Part shown: piece by piece, positions 17,529 through 25,271 of the stretch
How the letters are laid out: the number at the start of each line of letters is the position of its first letter
How positions within the stretch are numbered: position 1 is the first letter of the stretch
The notes under the pieces: model-generated
Database searches by the model: none
What the model saw: only the letters and a program-made list of their open reading frames with translations
Told to the model about the DNA's origin: nothing
Source: Anaerotalea alkaliphila
GTDB taxonomy: Bacteria; Bacillota; Clostridia; Lachnospirales; Vallitaleaceae
Direction: 5' to 3'
Length of the DNA stretch: 64,000 nucleotides
Assembly: GCF_010179735.1 (NCBI RefSeq)
Contig: NZ_JAAEEH010000009.1
Coordinates: 1 to 64,000 of the forward strand
Program-made: the position numbers and the translations under genes

Positions 17529-18320
17529 ATGATGAAAATTATTGTCTGTATCAAGCAGGTCCCGGATTCTTCGGATGTGGCGATCGACCCTGAAAGCGGC
17601 ACGCTCATCCGCATGGGGCAAAACGCGAAAACAAATCCCTATGACCTGTATGCAATCGAGACGGCCTTGAGAATCAGGGATGAAGTCGGGGGTACGGTAA
17701 CCGCATTGACAATGGGACCTCCCCAGGCGGAAGAGATGATGCGGGATGCCTACATGATGGGGGTCGATGAAACGGTTGTCATGTCCGACCGGAAGTTCGC
17801 GGGATCGGACGTGCTGGCCACGTCCTATACACTGTCACAGGGAATCAAGATGCTGGAGGGAGCCGACCTGATCATCTGCGGCAAGCAGACGACGGATGGG
17901 GATACGGCGCAAATCGGACCTGCAATAGCCGAACATTTGGACATTCCCCATGTGGCATGGGTCAAAAGCCTTGAGGAGGTCAACGACCGCTTCATTGCCG
18001 TCGTACATCAAATGAGCGGTCATGTCCAGGTTTCTGAAATGCCCTATCCGTGCCTCATCACCGTGGACAAGGACATCTTCGTCCCTAGACTGCCATCCTA
18101 TAAAACGAAGCTGTCGACTAGGGAGAAGGAAGTGAGGTTCTTGTCTTTTGCGGACCTTCCGGACAAGAACCTATCCAGATTCGGGATCATCGGATCGCCG
18201 ACACAAGTGGACAAGATGTTCCCGCCGGAAGCGGCAGAAGGACAAGTCCATATCGAGGGCAACAGCGTGGAGAAAGCCAACCGTCTGGTTGCGTTGTTGT
18301 CGGAAGCAAAAATACTGTAG
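17529..18320 (+). CDS. etfB: Electron transfer flavoprotein subunit beta
   Basis: The 263-residue protein begins MMKIIVCIKQVPDSSDVAIDPESG, typical of EtfB/FixA, and has the AMP/FAD-contacting stretch GKQTTDGDTAQIGPAIAEHL. It pairs with the EtfA gene eleven bases downstream. The second ATG (17532) has better spacing from AAGGAG. With a GlcD-type flavoprotein instead of an acyl-CoA dehydrogenase as third gene, the trio matches the lactate dehydrogenase/Etf complex LctBCD of Acetobacterium, where Etf confurcates electrons from lactate and reduced ferredoxin to NAD. Confidence 0.92.
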   Translation: MMKIIVCIKQVPDSSDVAIDPESGTLIRMGQNAKTNPYDLYAIETALRIRDEVGGTVTALTMGPPQAEEMMRDAYMMGVDETVVMSDRKFAGSDVLATSYTLSQGIKMLEGADLIICGKQTTDGDTAQIGPAIAEHLDIPHVAWVKSLEEVNDRFIAVVHQMSGHVQVSEMPYPCLITVDKDIFVPRLPSYKTKLSTREKEVRFLSFADLPDKNLSRFGIIGSPTQVDKMFPPEAAEGQVHIEGNSVEKANRLVALLSEAKIL

Positions 18321-18330
18321 GAGGCAATTC

Positions 18331-19545
18331 ATGAATTTCATACATTTTGATGTGGACAAATGCAGTTTGTGCCACGTATGCATAGAAAAATGTCCTTTCG
18401 ATGCCCTCCACATGGGGGAAAAAGGCATCGAAGTCGGTGAAGCCTGCAGGATGTGCGGCATTTGCGTGAAAGCCTGTCCGGAAGGGGCCATCCGTTTCGA
18501 GCAGAAAGCCGGACAAGCGGACAAAAGCCAGTGGAGCGGCATCCTTGTTTTTGCGGAACAGGAGCAAGGGGAAATCCATCCGGTGACATTGGAACTGATC
18601 GGTGAGGCAAGACGGTTGGGTGGACCTAAGGGATATGAGGTCAATGTGGCCCTGATCGGAGGGGAAGGAACGGCGGAGCGCGCAGAAATGCTGAAGCGGT
18701 ATGGGGTCGACAAAATTTACGCATATGAGCATGAAGCGTTGGGCAGCTTCAAAGCAGACAGCTATACCAAGGTAATGGCGGACTGCATAACCAGAATGCA
18801 GCCGTCCGTGGTCCTTGTCGGTGCGACGGCACTGGGACGCTCCCTGGCCCCAAGACTGGCAACCAGATTCCATACCGGCTTGACGGCGGACTGCACGAAG
18901 CTGGAAATGCGTGAAAATACGGACCTGGTGCAAATCCGCCCTGCATTCGGCGGGAATGTGATGGCACAGATCCTGTCGACGGAATCCCGTCCCCAGTTCG
19001 CCACAGTGCGTCATAAGGTCATGGACGCGCCCGAGAGGAGCGCCGTGGCAACAGGCGAAGTGGTCTTTTGCGAAGTGGCGGAGGAGATGGTTTCCTCCGC
19101 CATAAAGGTCCGGAGCGTCCACGCGGCCGAGAGGTCCTGCGGCATTGAAGAGGAAGACGTTCTGGTCGTTGCCGGAAGGGGAGTCAAGGACGAGAAGGGC
19201 ATGGAGCTGGTCAAGGCCCTTGCCGATGTGTTGGGTGGACAGGTCTGCTGCACCAGGGCGCTTGTGGAAGAAGGCTATGGCGATCCCACACGGCAGATCG
19301 GACTATCCGGAAGGACGGTCAAACCCAAACTCATTGTCACCTGCGGTGTGTCCGGATCGATCCAATTCGCGTCCGGAATGAAGAATTCGGAATGCATCGT
19401 CGCCATCGATGCGGACCCCGAAGCACTGATTTTCAACATAGCGCATTATTGCATAAACGATGACCTGTATGAAGTCATTCCGCCGCTTGTTGAACGGCTA
19501 AAACAGAAAAAGGAGGTTTGTTCGCATGCCTTTTCCTTATCATAA
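18331..19545 (+). CDS. etfA: Electron transfer flavoprotein subunit alpha with N-terminal ferredoxin domain
   Basis: The 404-residue protein starts with a two-cluster 4Fe-4S ferredoxin domain (cysteines 11, 14, 17, 21 and 39, 42, 45, 49) fused to an Etf alpha body. The FAD-binding C-terminal motif SGRTVKPKLIVTCGVSGSIQ is intact. The RBS TAGGAGG precedes the ATG at 18331; a longer in-frame start inside etfB has no RBS. Ferredoxin-fused EtfA occurs in LctC-like complexes. The following flavoprotein gene starts 20 bases before this gene ends, which supports a coupled complex. Confidence 0.93.
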   Translation: MNFIHFDVDKCSLCHVCIEKCPFDALHMGEKGIEVGEACRMCGICVKACPEGAIRFEQKAGQADKSQWSGILVFAEQEQGEIHPVTLELIGEARRLGGPKGYEVNVALIGGEGTAERAEMLKRYGVDKIYAYEHEALGSFKADSYTKVMADCITRMQPSVVLVGATALGRSLAPRLATRFHTGLTADCTKLEMRENTDLVQIRPAFGGNVMAQILSTESRPQFATVRHKVMDAPERSAVATGEVVFCEVAEEMVSSAIKVRSVHAAERSCGIEEEDVLVVAGRGVKDEKGMELVKALADVLGGQVCCTRALVEEGYGDPTRQIGLSGRTVKPKLIVTCGVSGSIQFASGMKNSECIVAIDADPEALIFNIAHYCINDDLYEVIPPLVERLKQKKEVCSHAFSLS

Positions 19546-20962
19546 GATCAATGGACAGGACATAGCGCACTTCAGGACGATCATCGGAGAAGAGCGCATC
19601 GTCGAAAAAGAAGCGGTCAAAAAAGAGTACCACCATGATGAGATGCCGGAGTATGGTGTTTATGCGCCGGACCTGTTGATTGAAGCGATCAACAAAGAAG
19701 AAATCTCGCAAATCATGAAGTATGCGTATGAGAAGAACATACCGGTCACCGTTAGGGGTGCCGGCACGGGACTTGCCGGTGGAGCTACCTGCAAATACGG
19801 AGGAATTCTCCTGTCCGTAATGAAGATGAACCGGATCTTGGGCGTCGACATGGACAACATGACCATCACCACAGAACCGGGGGCCTTATTGAGCGAAGTG
19901 GCCGATGCGGCAAGTGCGGCTGGTCTGTTCTATCCGCCGGACCCGGGGGAGCGGACGGCATCCATCGGAGGAACCGTCGTAACCAATGCCGGCGGCATGC
20001 GTGCTGTCAAGTATGGCGTGACGAGGGACTATGTGAGGGCCATCGAAGCGGTTTTGCCGGACGGAGAGATTGTGAATTTCTCTTCAAATGTGGTCAAAAA
20101 CACAACCGGTTATGACTTGAAGGACCTGGTGATCGGTTCGGAAGGGACGCTCTGCATCCTAACGCAAGTGACGCTCAAGCTGATTGCAAAACCCAAGCTG
20201 ACATGGTCGCTGGTCATACCCTATGACAGCATCGAACACTGCATAAGTACCGTGCCGAAATTGCTGAAAATGAGCTTTGTTCCGACTGCCATCGAATTCA
20301 CGGAAACGGATGTATTGGACATGGTGGAAAAACATCTGAACAAACGTTTTCCGGACCGTTCCTCCGATGCGTATCTGATCGTCATGTTGGATGCGAACAC
20401 CAAAGAAGAGATGGAAAAAATGGTGGAAGAGGCTGCAGGCACAGCCATTGGGGCAGGAGCCAAAGATGTCCTCATCAGCAATACGGCAGAACGCAGCGCT
20501 TCCGTATGGTCCGTCAGGGCCGGTACGCTTGAAGGCCTCAAGGCGGACAGCCTGTCACAGGAAGAATGCGACGTGGTGGTCCCACGGTCGAAAATCGCGG
20601 AATACGTCCTGGAAGCAAAAAAGATCAGCAAGAAGCATGGAATCCGCATCGTCACCGTAGGCCATGCGGGCGACGGCAACATCCATACGGAACTGCTGAA
20701 AGACCCGCACCTGACCGAACAGGAGTGGAAAGTGAACACCCATGCCTGTCTTGAAGAGCTTTATGCCGTGTCGAAGCGACTTGGAGGCCAATTGTCCGGG
20801 GAACACGGCATCGGAATCGGGCGGCTTGAGCATATGCGGCACTTCGTAGGGGAACGCATGTACCGCCTTTTCCAATCGGTGAAAATGGTCTTCGACGACA
20901 AGAACATCCTGAACCCGGGAAAAGTGGTTGCGCTCGATTCAAAAGGCCGCTGTGGAGCATGA
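19526..20962 (+). CDS. lctD: FAD-linked 2-hydroxyacid dehydrogenase (GlcD/LctD-like)
   Basis: The 478-residue protein has the FAD_binding_4 domain (PVTVRGAGTGLAGGAT, PPDPGERTASIGGTVVTNAGG) and the C-terminal FAD-oxidase motifs GHAGDGNIHTELL and SGEHGIGIGRLEHM, as in glycolate oxidase GlcD and D-lactate dehydrogenases. It overlaps etfA by 20 bases, with AAAGGAGG as RBS. Together they should oxidise lactate or a related 2-hydroxyacid and pass electrons to the Etf pair. Lactate is the best guess from gene order, not proven. Glycolate or 2-hydroxyglutarate are alternatives. Confidence 0.88.
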   Translation: MPFPYHKINGQDIAHFRTIIGEERIVEKEAVKKEYHHDEMPEYGVYAPDLLIEAINKEEISQIMKYAYEKNIPVTVRGAGTGLAGGATCKYGGILLSVMKMNRILGVDMDNMTITTEPGALLSEVADAASAAGLFYPPDPGERTASIGGTVVTNAGGMRAVKYGVTRDYVRAIEAVLPDGEIVNFSSNVVKNTTGYDLKDLVIGSEGTLCILTQVTLKLIAKPKLTWSLVIPYDSIEHCISTVPKLLKMSFVPTAIEFTETDVLDMVEKHLNKRFPDRSSDAYLIVMLDANTKEEMEKMVEEAAGTAIGAGAKDVLISNTAERSASVWSVRAGTLEGLKADSLSQEECDVVVPRSKIAEYVLEAKKISKKHGIRIVTVGHAGDGNIHTELLKDPHLTEQEWKVNTHACLEELYAVSKRLGGQLSGEHGIGIGRLEHMRHFVGERMYRLFQSVKMVFDDKNILNPGKVVALDSKGRCGA

Positions 20963-20988
20963 AAACATATCGATGAGGAGGAAGGATT

Positions 20989-22167
20989 ATGATCAGGAAA
21001 GAAAAAATGCCCCTTGCCATTGGGATTGCATTCGTAGCATTCACAACCCAGTTTGGAGGCGGTTTCGCTTCCGGTGCGCAGATCTACCAATACTTCATCA
21101 ACTTCGGCATTTGGACACTCGCCATGCCTTTTATGGCACAAGGCTTGCTGGCCCTATTCTTCTGGTACGGCCTCCGGTTTGCCTACGCCAACAAGACCTA
21201 TGATTACAGGACCTTTTCCGACCGGTTCTATGGGCGATACAAAAACCTGTTTTCGAACCTGTATGAAGCCATCTATCTGTTGATGATTTGCCTGGCTCCT
21301 GCAGTCGCTTTCGCAACCGGCGGCTCCACATTGAACATGTTGACAGGCATCCCTTATATCGTCTGCACCCTGATCATCGGAATCGCCATTTTTATCATTG
21401 CGATGTACGGGACGGATGTGGTCAGAAAAGCGGCGTCGACGCTTTCCGTATTCATCATCGGGGCGCTGGTCATTGTCCTTGTACCCAACATCATCGCCCA
21501 ATGGGATAAAATCGTTGCGGCCATAGCAAATCTTCAACAAGGCATCATGCCTGCGGCTTCAGCGCAGGATGGAAGCTTCCTGGGAGCGTTGTGGCGTGCG
21601 GTAATTTATTTTGTTTTCCAATTGGCTTCCGTAGGACTTATGTATCAGCACGTCAAGCCGGTGACCAATGAAAAACAGATCGACAAGAGCATGGTTTACA
21701 TGTTCATTGTCAACGCGTCCTGCATGATGCTTGCTGTTCTGGGGTTGCTTGCGGTAGCCTATGAGCCGGCAATCCAGACGGCGTCGGTGCCGATGCTGCT
21801 GTTGGTTCAAACCGGGGTGGGCGCAACCTTTCTGACACCGCTCATTTCACTGCTGATCATCCTGGGAGCCGTATCCACCGGTGTCAATATGATCGCAGGG
21901 CTTGTGGCACGCATTGTGGATGCCGTTGAACGAAGGGACCGTGACGGGAACAGATCGGCGGCAAACCGCATGAAGCGCAATACGGTCACCTCGCTGGTCG
22001 TCACATCCGCCACCTTCGGCATTGCCCAATTTGGCTTGATTCCGCTCATAGCAAAGGGTTATGCCTATTTGGGCTATGCCACCCTGCTTGTTGTAGGCAT
22101 TCCTTTTATCATCCATTTCATTTACAATGGCATGAAACCGGCACAGGTGGCTGCGGTGGAAGATTGA
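20989..22167 (+). CDS. Multi-spanning transporter, YkvI-like (APC superfamily)
   Basis: The 392-residue protein has about ten to eleven hydrophobic helices and starts MPLAIGIAFVAFTTQFGGGFASGAQ, with an early glycine-rich unwound segment typical of LeuT-fold carriers. It resembles the uncharacterised YkvI family. It follows the Etf/dehydrogenase trio by 26 bases with its own RBS (GAGGAGGAAGG), so it may import the 2-hydroxyacid. That would be a new substrate role for this family and is inference only; the usual LctP lactate permease is absent here. Confidence 0.65.
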   Translation: MIRKEKMPLAIGIAFVAFTTQFGGGFASGAQIYQYFINFGIWTLAMPFMAQGLLALFFWYGLRFAYANKTYDYRTFSDRFYGRYKNLFSNLYEAIYLLMICLAPAVAFATGGSTLNMLTGIPYIVCTLIIGIAIFIIAMYGTDVVRKAASTLSVFIIGALVIVLVPNIIAQWDKIVAAIANLQQGIMPAASAQDGSFLGALWRAVIYFVFQLASVGLMYQHVKPVTNEKQIDKSMVYMFIVNASCMMLAVLGLLAVAYEPAIQTASVPMLLLVQTGVGATFLTPLISLLIILGAVSTGVNMIAGLVARIVDAVERRDRDGNRSAANRMKRNTVTSLVVTSATFGIAQFGLIPLIAKGYAYLGYATLLVVGIPFIIHFIYNGMKPAQVAAVED

Positions 22168-23873
22168 GTTACAGGCACATGCCGGTCAAGCGAAGCTTAG
22201 GGTTGCTTTCAAGTCAAGCCATACTCGTGGTGGTCTTCCATCTACTGTTCGTGCCGTTGATGGCATTCGGTTTTGAGGCGGCGTTGCATGCTGCGGGGCT
22301 CAGTTATGTGACATTTGGGAATTTGGGCCGCTTCCTTCTGCATCCGGTAACACTGCTTTTTCTGGCAACCATTTTAATCGTGTCAAGCGGTTTGATCCTG
22401 TTTGAAGATGTTTTCCTGAAGGAATATTTTTATGCGAGACGCATGGGCATCCGGGCCGAAGGGGGCGCGTTCTTCTTCCATGCTGTTTCGCATGTGCTGA
22501 AAGCATTTGGGTCATGCAATTTGCGCGAGATTTCAAGCGCTTGGACCCGAATGATTGTCTTCAATCTGCCGCTGATGGTATTCACCGTACGCACAAGCCG
22601 CTTTTTCGGATACCTGAAAGGCGAGCTGTCGGCGTTTTGGATTTGGGCGGTGATGCTTGCGGGGTACGCCCTTCTGGCCTGTTGGATGCACCGGAAACAC
22701 CTTTTGCTGCTGCGGAGGTCCTTCGGTTGGAACGCCTTGCAGGCGGTGGCGTATTTGGCGGCTTATGCGGTGCTGATGGGCATCGCCGTCCTCATCATCT
22801 CGATTTCGGTTGAACGCCCCTTCGCCGTCGCTGCCTTGATCGCCGTCAGGAGCAGGGTCCACAGCTATTTTGTCCCCTTTTTGCTGATTGCCAGCACGCT
22901 GACCCAGTATGCCCGTTATGCCTTGGTTGGAGAAGAGTTGCTTGGCCTTTCGGAGTGTGATTTGAGAGTGGACCAAAACGTCTCCTACAGGCAGCTGGTT
23001 TCCACGGCAACCAGGCGCATGGGGGTCTTGGGTCTCGTGTGCCTGCTTCTGTTCGATATCCATTCCTATGTGGGGATCCTGAAGAACGGTTCGGCGCTGG
23101 AGGTCAATGCGACCGACCAGATCCAAATAACTTCACACCGGGGCTATTCCTACGGTTATCCGGAGAACACGCTGCCGGCCATCGAACGCGCCATCGAGGC
23201 GTATGCCGATTCAGTGGAGGTGGATGTGCGGGCAACAAAAGACGGGGAGTTCGTATTGCTTCACGACGCGAGCCTGAAACGCACCACGGGCTTGGACAAA
23301 TTCATTTGGGATGTCACTTACGATGAAATAAAATTTCTGGACGCCGGAAAATGGCGGGGCCTCGCATTTGAAGGCACGACGATTCCCACGTTGCGCCAGG
23401 TGTTCGACCTGGCCAAGGGCCGCGTGTTCCTCAATCTGGACCTCAAATATGTCAGTACACAACCCGATGTTGTGGAAAATTTGGTTGGCCTGATCCACGA
23501 ATTCGAAATGGAATACCAGTGCATCGTCACCTCAACTTGCTTGCAATGCATTGAAGACATCAAGGCGGTGAACCCCGGCATCCAAACAGGCTACATCACC
23601 TATCGGCTCACGCCTGCGCTCCTGAAGAATCCATCCATTGACGCCTTCAGCGTGAAGGGGAGCCTCGTGACCGGATCCGTCGTGGAGCAGGTCCATGCTT
23701 CCGGCAAAAAAATGCTGGTTTGGACAGTGAACTCGAAGCGGGACATTGAACGCCTCAGCCGGTTGGGCGTGGACAACCTCATCACGGACCGCCCCGCATA
23801 CGCCAAAGAAGTCCTTTTCCGATCGACCGGAAACCGCCATTTGGTTTCGCTGCTCAAGGTGGTCATGGAGTGA
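22164..23873 (+). CDS. Glycerophosphodiester phosphodiesterase with N-terminal membrane domain
   Basis: The 569-residue protein has six or so membrane helices in residues 1-310, then a GDPD TIM barrel. Catalytic positions are clear: H325 and R326 in SHRGYSYGYPENT, E352 and D354 in VEVDVRAT, and H367 in LLHD. It would cleave glycerophosphodiesters or lipid/teichoic-acid glycerophosphate at the membrane face. The TTG start at 22164 overlaps the transporter stop (TTGA); an ATG at 22179 is the alternative. Its 3' end overlaps the convergent AraC gene by 11 bases. Its link to the electron-transfer genes upstream is unclear. Confidence 0.88.
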   Translation: MSYRHMPVKRSLGLLSSQAILVVVFHLLFVPLMAFGFEAALHAAGLSYVTFGNLGRFLLHPVTLLFLATILIVSSGLILFEDVFLKEYFYARRMGIRAEGGAFFFHAVSHVLKAFGSCNLREISSAWTRMIVFNLPLMVFTVRTSRFFGYLKGELSAFWIWAVMLAGYALLACWMHRKHLLLLRRSFGWNALQAVAYLAAYAVLMGIAVLIISISVERPFAVAALIAVRSRVHSYFVPFLLIASTLTQYARYALVGEELLGLSECDLRVDQNVSYRQLVSTATRRMGVLGLVCLLLFDIHSYVGILKNGSALEVNATDQIQITSHRGYSYGYPENTLPAIERAIEAYADSVEVDVRATKDGEFVLLHDASLKRTTGLDKFIWDVTYDEIKFLDAGKWRGLAFEGTTIPTLRQVFDLAKGRVFLNLDLKYVSTQPDVVENLVGLIHEFEMEYQCIVTSTCLQCIEDIKAVNPGIQTGYITYRLTPALLKNPSIDAFSVKGSLVTGSVVEQVHASGKKMLVWTVNSKRDIERLSRLGVDNLITDRPAYAKEVLFRSTGNRHLVSLLKVVME

Positions 23874-25110
23874 GGTGGGTCCTCCCATATTCCGTCGGCG
23901 TCATGGAGGTCAGCTTCTTGAAGACGACGCTGAAATAGTTGGTGTTGCCAAAACCCACCGCCAAGGCGATGTCCGTGACGGAACCTGTCCCCTGCTCCAA
24001 AAGGAACTTGGCTTCCCCAATCCGGACCCTGCTGATGTATTCCGTCAGGTTCATGCCGGTTTCCTCCTTGAAGCGGGTGGACAAATGGGCGGGATGGACC
24101 GGGATGGCCTTTGCCACCAGGGGCAAGGTCAGGGGTTCCGCATAATGCAGGCGGATATGGTGGATGGCCTTTCGGACGAGCTTGCTGTAGCCGCCCAGGG
24201 CATGGCCCTTCACCAGATCGCAGTATTCCGAAATCATGTCCAGCGACAGGGCATGGAGGTCTGAAATGGTCTTTGTCTTTTCTATGAGGATGGCGAATCT
24301 TTCGGATATGCCGTGAAGGTCCGTTGGAGGGACACCGCTGTGCTCCGCCGCCAGACGGCACTGGGTGTTGATGACGAAAGTCAGGTTCTTATACGCCCGC
24401 AAGGGGTTTTGGGGCACCCGATAGGCGCCGTTGAACTGGAAATTGCCCCAGACCTTCAAGGCTTCCTCCTTAAGGCCCATTTCGATGGCATGCATCAGCT
24501 TCTTTTCCGTCCGGTAGCGGACGTCGATTTGGGAAGGGACCTCTTCGGCAGGGGACAGTTCCGGACCGTCGGCGAGGTTGGGGGACAGGTGCCCGGAAAG
24601 GATCTGCCCGTCGGCCAAATCGGTGTTGTAGAGGTTGACGAGCAGCGTGCCAAGGTTCATGTAGTAGCGGCTGTCGATGATGGTCAGCGTCCGGTAGAAA
24701 TCCCGGATCTTCCTGCGGCCCGGGCCCATGTGGCCCGTGGCATCCAAAACGCCGGCCACGAGAAGGTCGTCAGGGGTGCGGGTGAGGAAGGGGCCGACGA
24801 TGACGGTGCCGAGGTACCGTCCGGCCCGGAAAATGCCTGCGCCCAGGTACTCCAAATGGTCGCCGGTGGCCAGGTGGTGGTAGGTATGGGGGGGCATGTC
24901 CCGCAGCACGTCCCGGATGTGGAGGCGGAGGGCCTCCCTGCCAGCAACGAAGGGCTCCGGCAGTTCCTGGTTGACCAGGGCGAGGACCGGTCGGTTTCCG
25001 GCATCGACCACCTCGATGTTCAGGTCCAGCAGGTTGTGCAAAAGCATGCTGGTCTTTGTAAGCGTATCAAGAAGCTCTTCGTTGAGACGGTCCAAGGCCG
25101 GTCCCTCCAT
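23863..25110 (-). CDS. AraC-family regulator with PocR-type sensor domain
   Basis: The 415-residue protein has an N-terminal PocR-like ligand domain (residues about 10-190, with VVDAGNRPVLAL and GIFRAGRYLGTVIVGPF) and a C-terminal AraC domain (LTLPLVAKAIPVHPAHLSTRFKEETG, ending VFKKLTSMTPTEYGRTHL). PocR-type domains in other bacteria sense small diols or sugars, often through AraC outputs. It is divergent from the GH3 glucosidase at 25272 and probably controls it. The RBS before the chosen ATG is weak, so the start is uncertain. Confidence 0.85.
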   Translation of the reverse strand: MEGPALDRLNEELLDTLTKTSMLLHNLLDLNIEVVDAGNRPVLALVNQELPEPFVAGREALRLHIRDVLRDMPPHTYHHLATGDHLEYLGAGIFRAGRYLGTVIVGPFLTRTPDDLLVAGVLDATGHMGPGRRKIRDFYRTLTIIDSRYYMNLGTLLVNLYNTDLADGQILSGHLSPNLADGPELSPAEEVPSQIDVRYRTEKKLMHAIEMGLKEEALKVWGNFQFNGAYRVPQNPLRAYKNLTFVINTQCRLAAEHSGVPPTDLHGISERFAILIEKTKTISDLHALSLDMISEYCDLVKGHALGGYSKLVRKAIHHIRLHYAEPLTLPLVAKAIPVHPAHLSTRFKEETGMNLTEYISRVRIGEAKFLLEQGTGSVTDIALAVGFGNTNYFSVVFKKLTSMTPTEYGRTHLTP

Positions 25111-25143
25111 GCAATGGCAACAATTTTTACGGTGACACCTATG

Positions 25144-25172
25144 ATTTTACCAACAAAACCGCCAAAGGACAA
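25144..25172 (-). promoter_or_regulatory. Promoter of the PocR/AraC regulator
   Basis: On the minus strand TTGTCC and TAAAAT are 17 bases apart (plus-strand GGACAA 25167-25172 and ATTTTA 25144-25149). Confidence 0.6.
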
Positions 25173-25198
25173 TAATATTTGATGAAACCCCAAAATTA

Positions 25199-25226
25199 TT
25201 GAAGAGGCCCTCCCCATCTTTATGGT
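25199..25226 (+). promoter_or_regulatory. Promoter of the GH3 glucosidase gene
   Basis: TTGAAG (25199-25204) and TATGGT (25221-25226) are 16 bases apart; an overlapping TATAGT at 25226-25231 is an alternative -10. It is back to back with the regulator's promoter. Confidence 0.4.
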
Positions 25227-25271
25227 ATAGTGTCTTCAAACAATATCGGCAGGAGCAGGAAAGGGGACACT

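Noticed and set aside
17529-20962. Etf genes as part of butyryl-CoA dehydrogenase
   Set aside because: No acyl-CoA dehydrogenase, crotonase or thiolase gene is adjacent. The third gene is a GlcD-type flavoprotein, as in lactate-oxidising sets.
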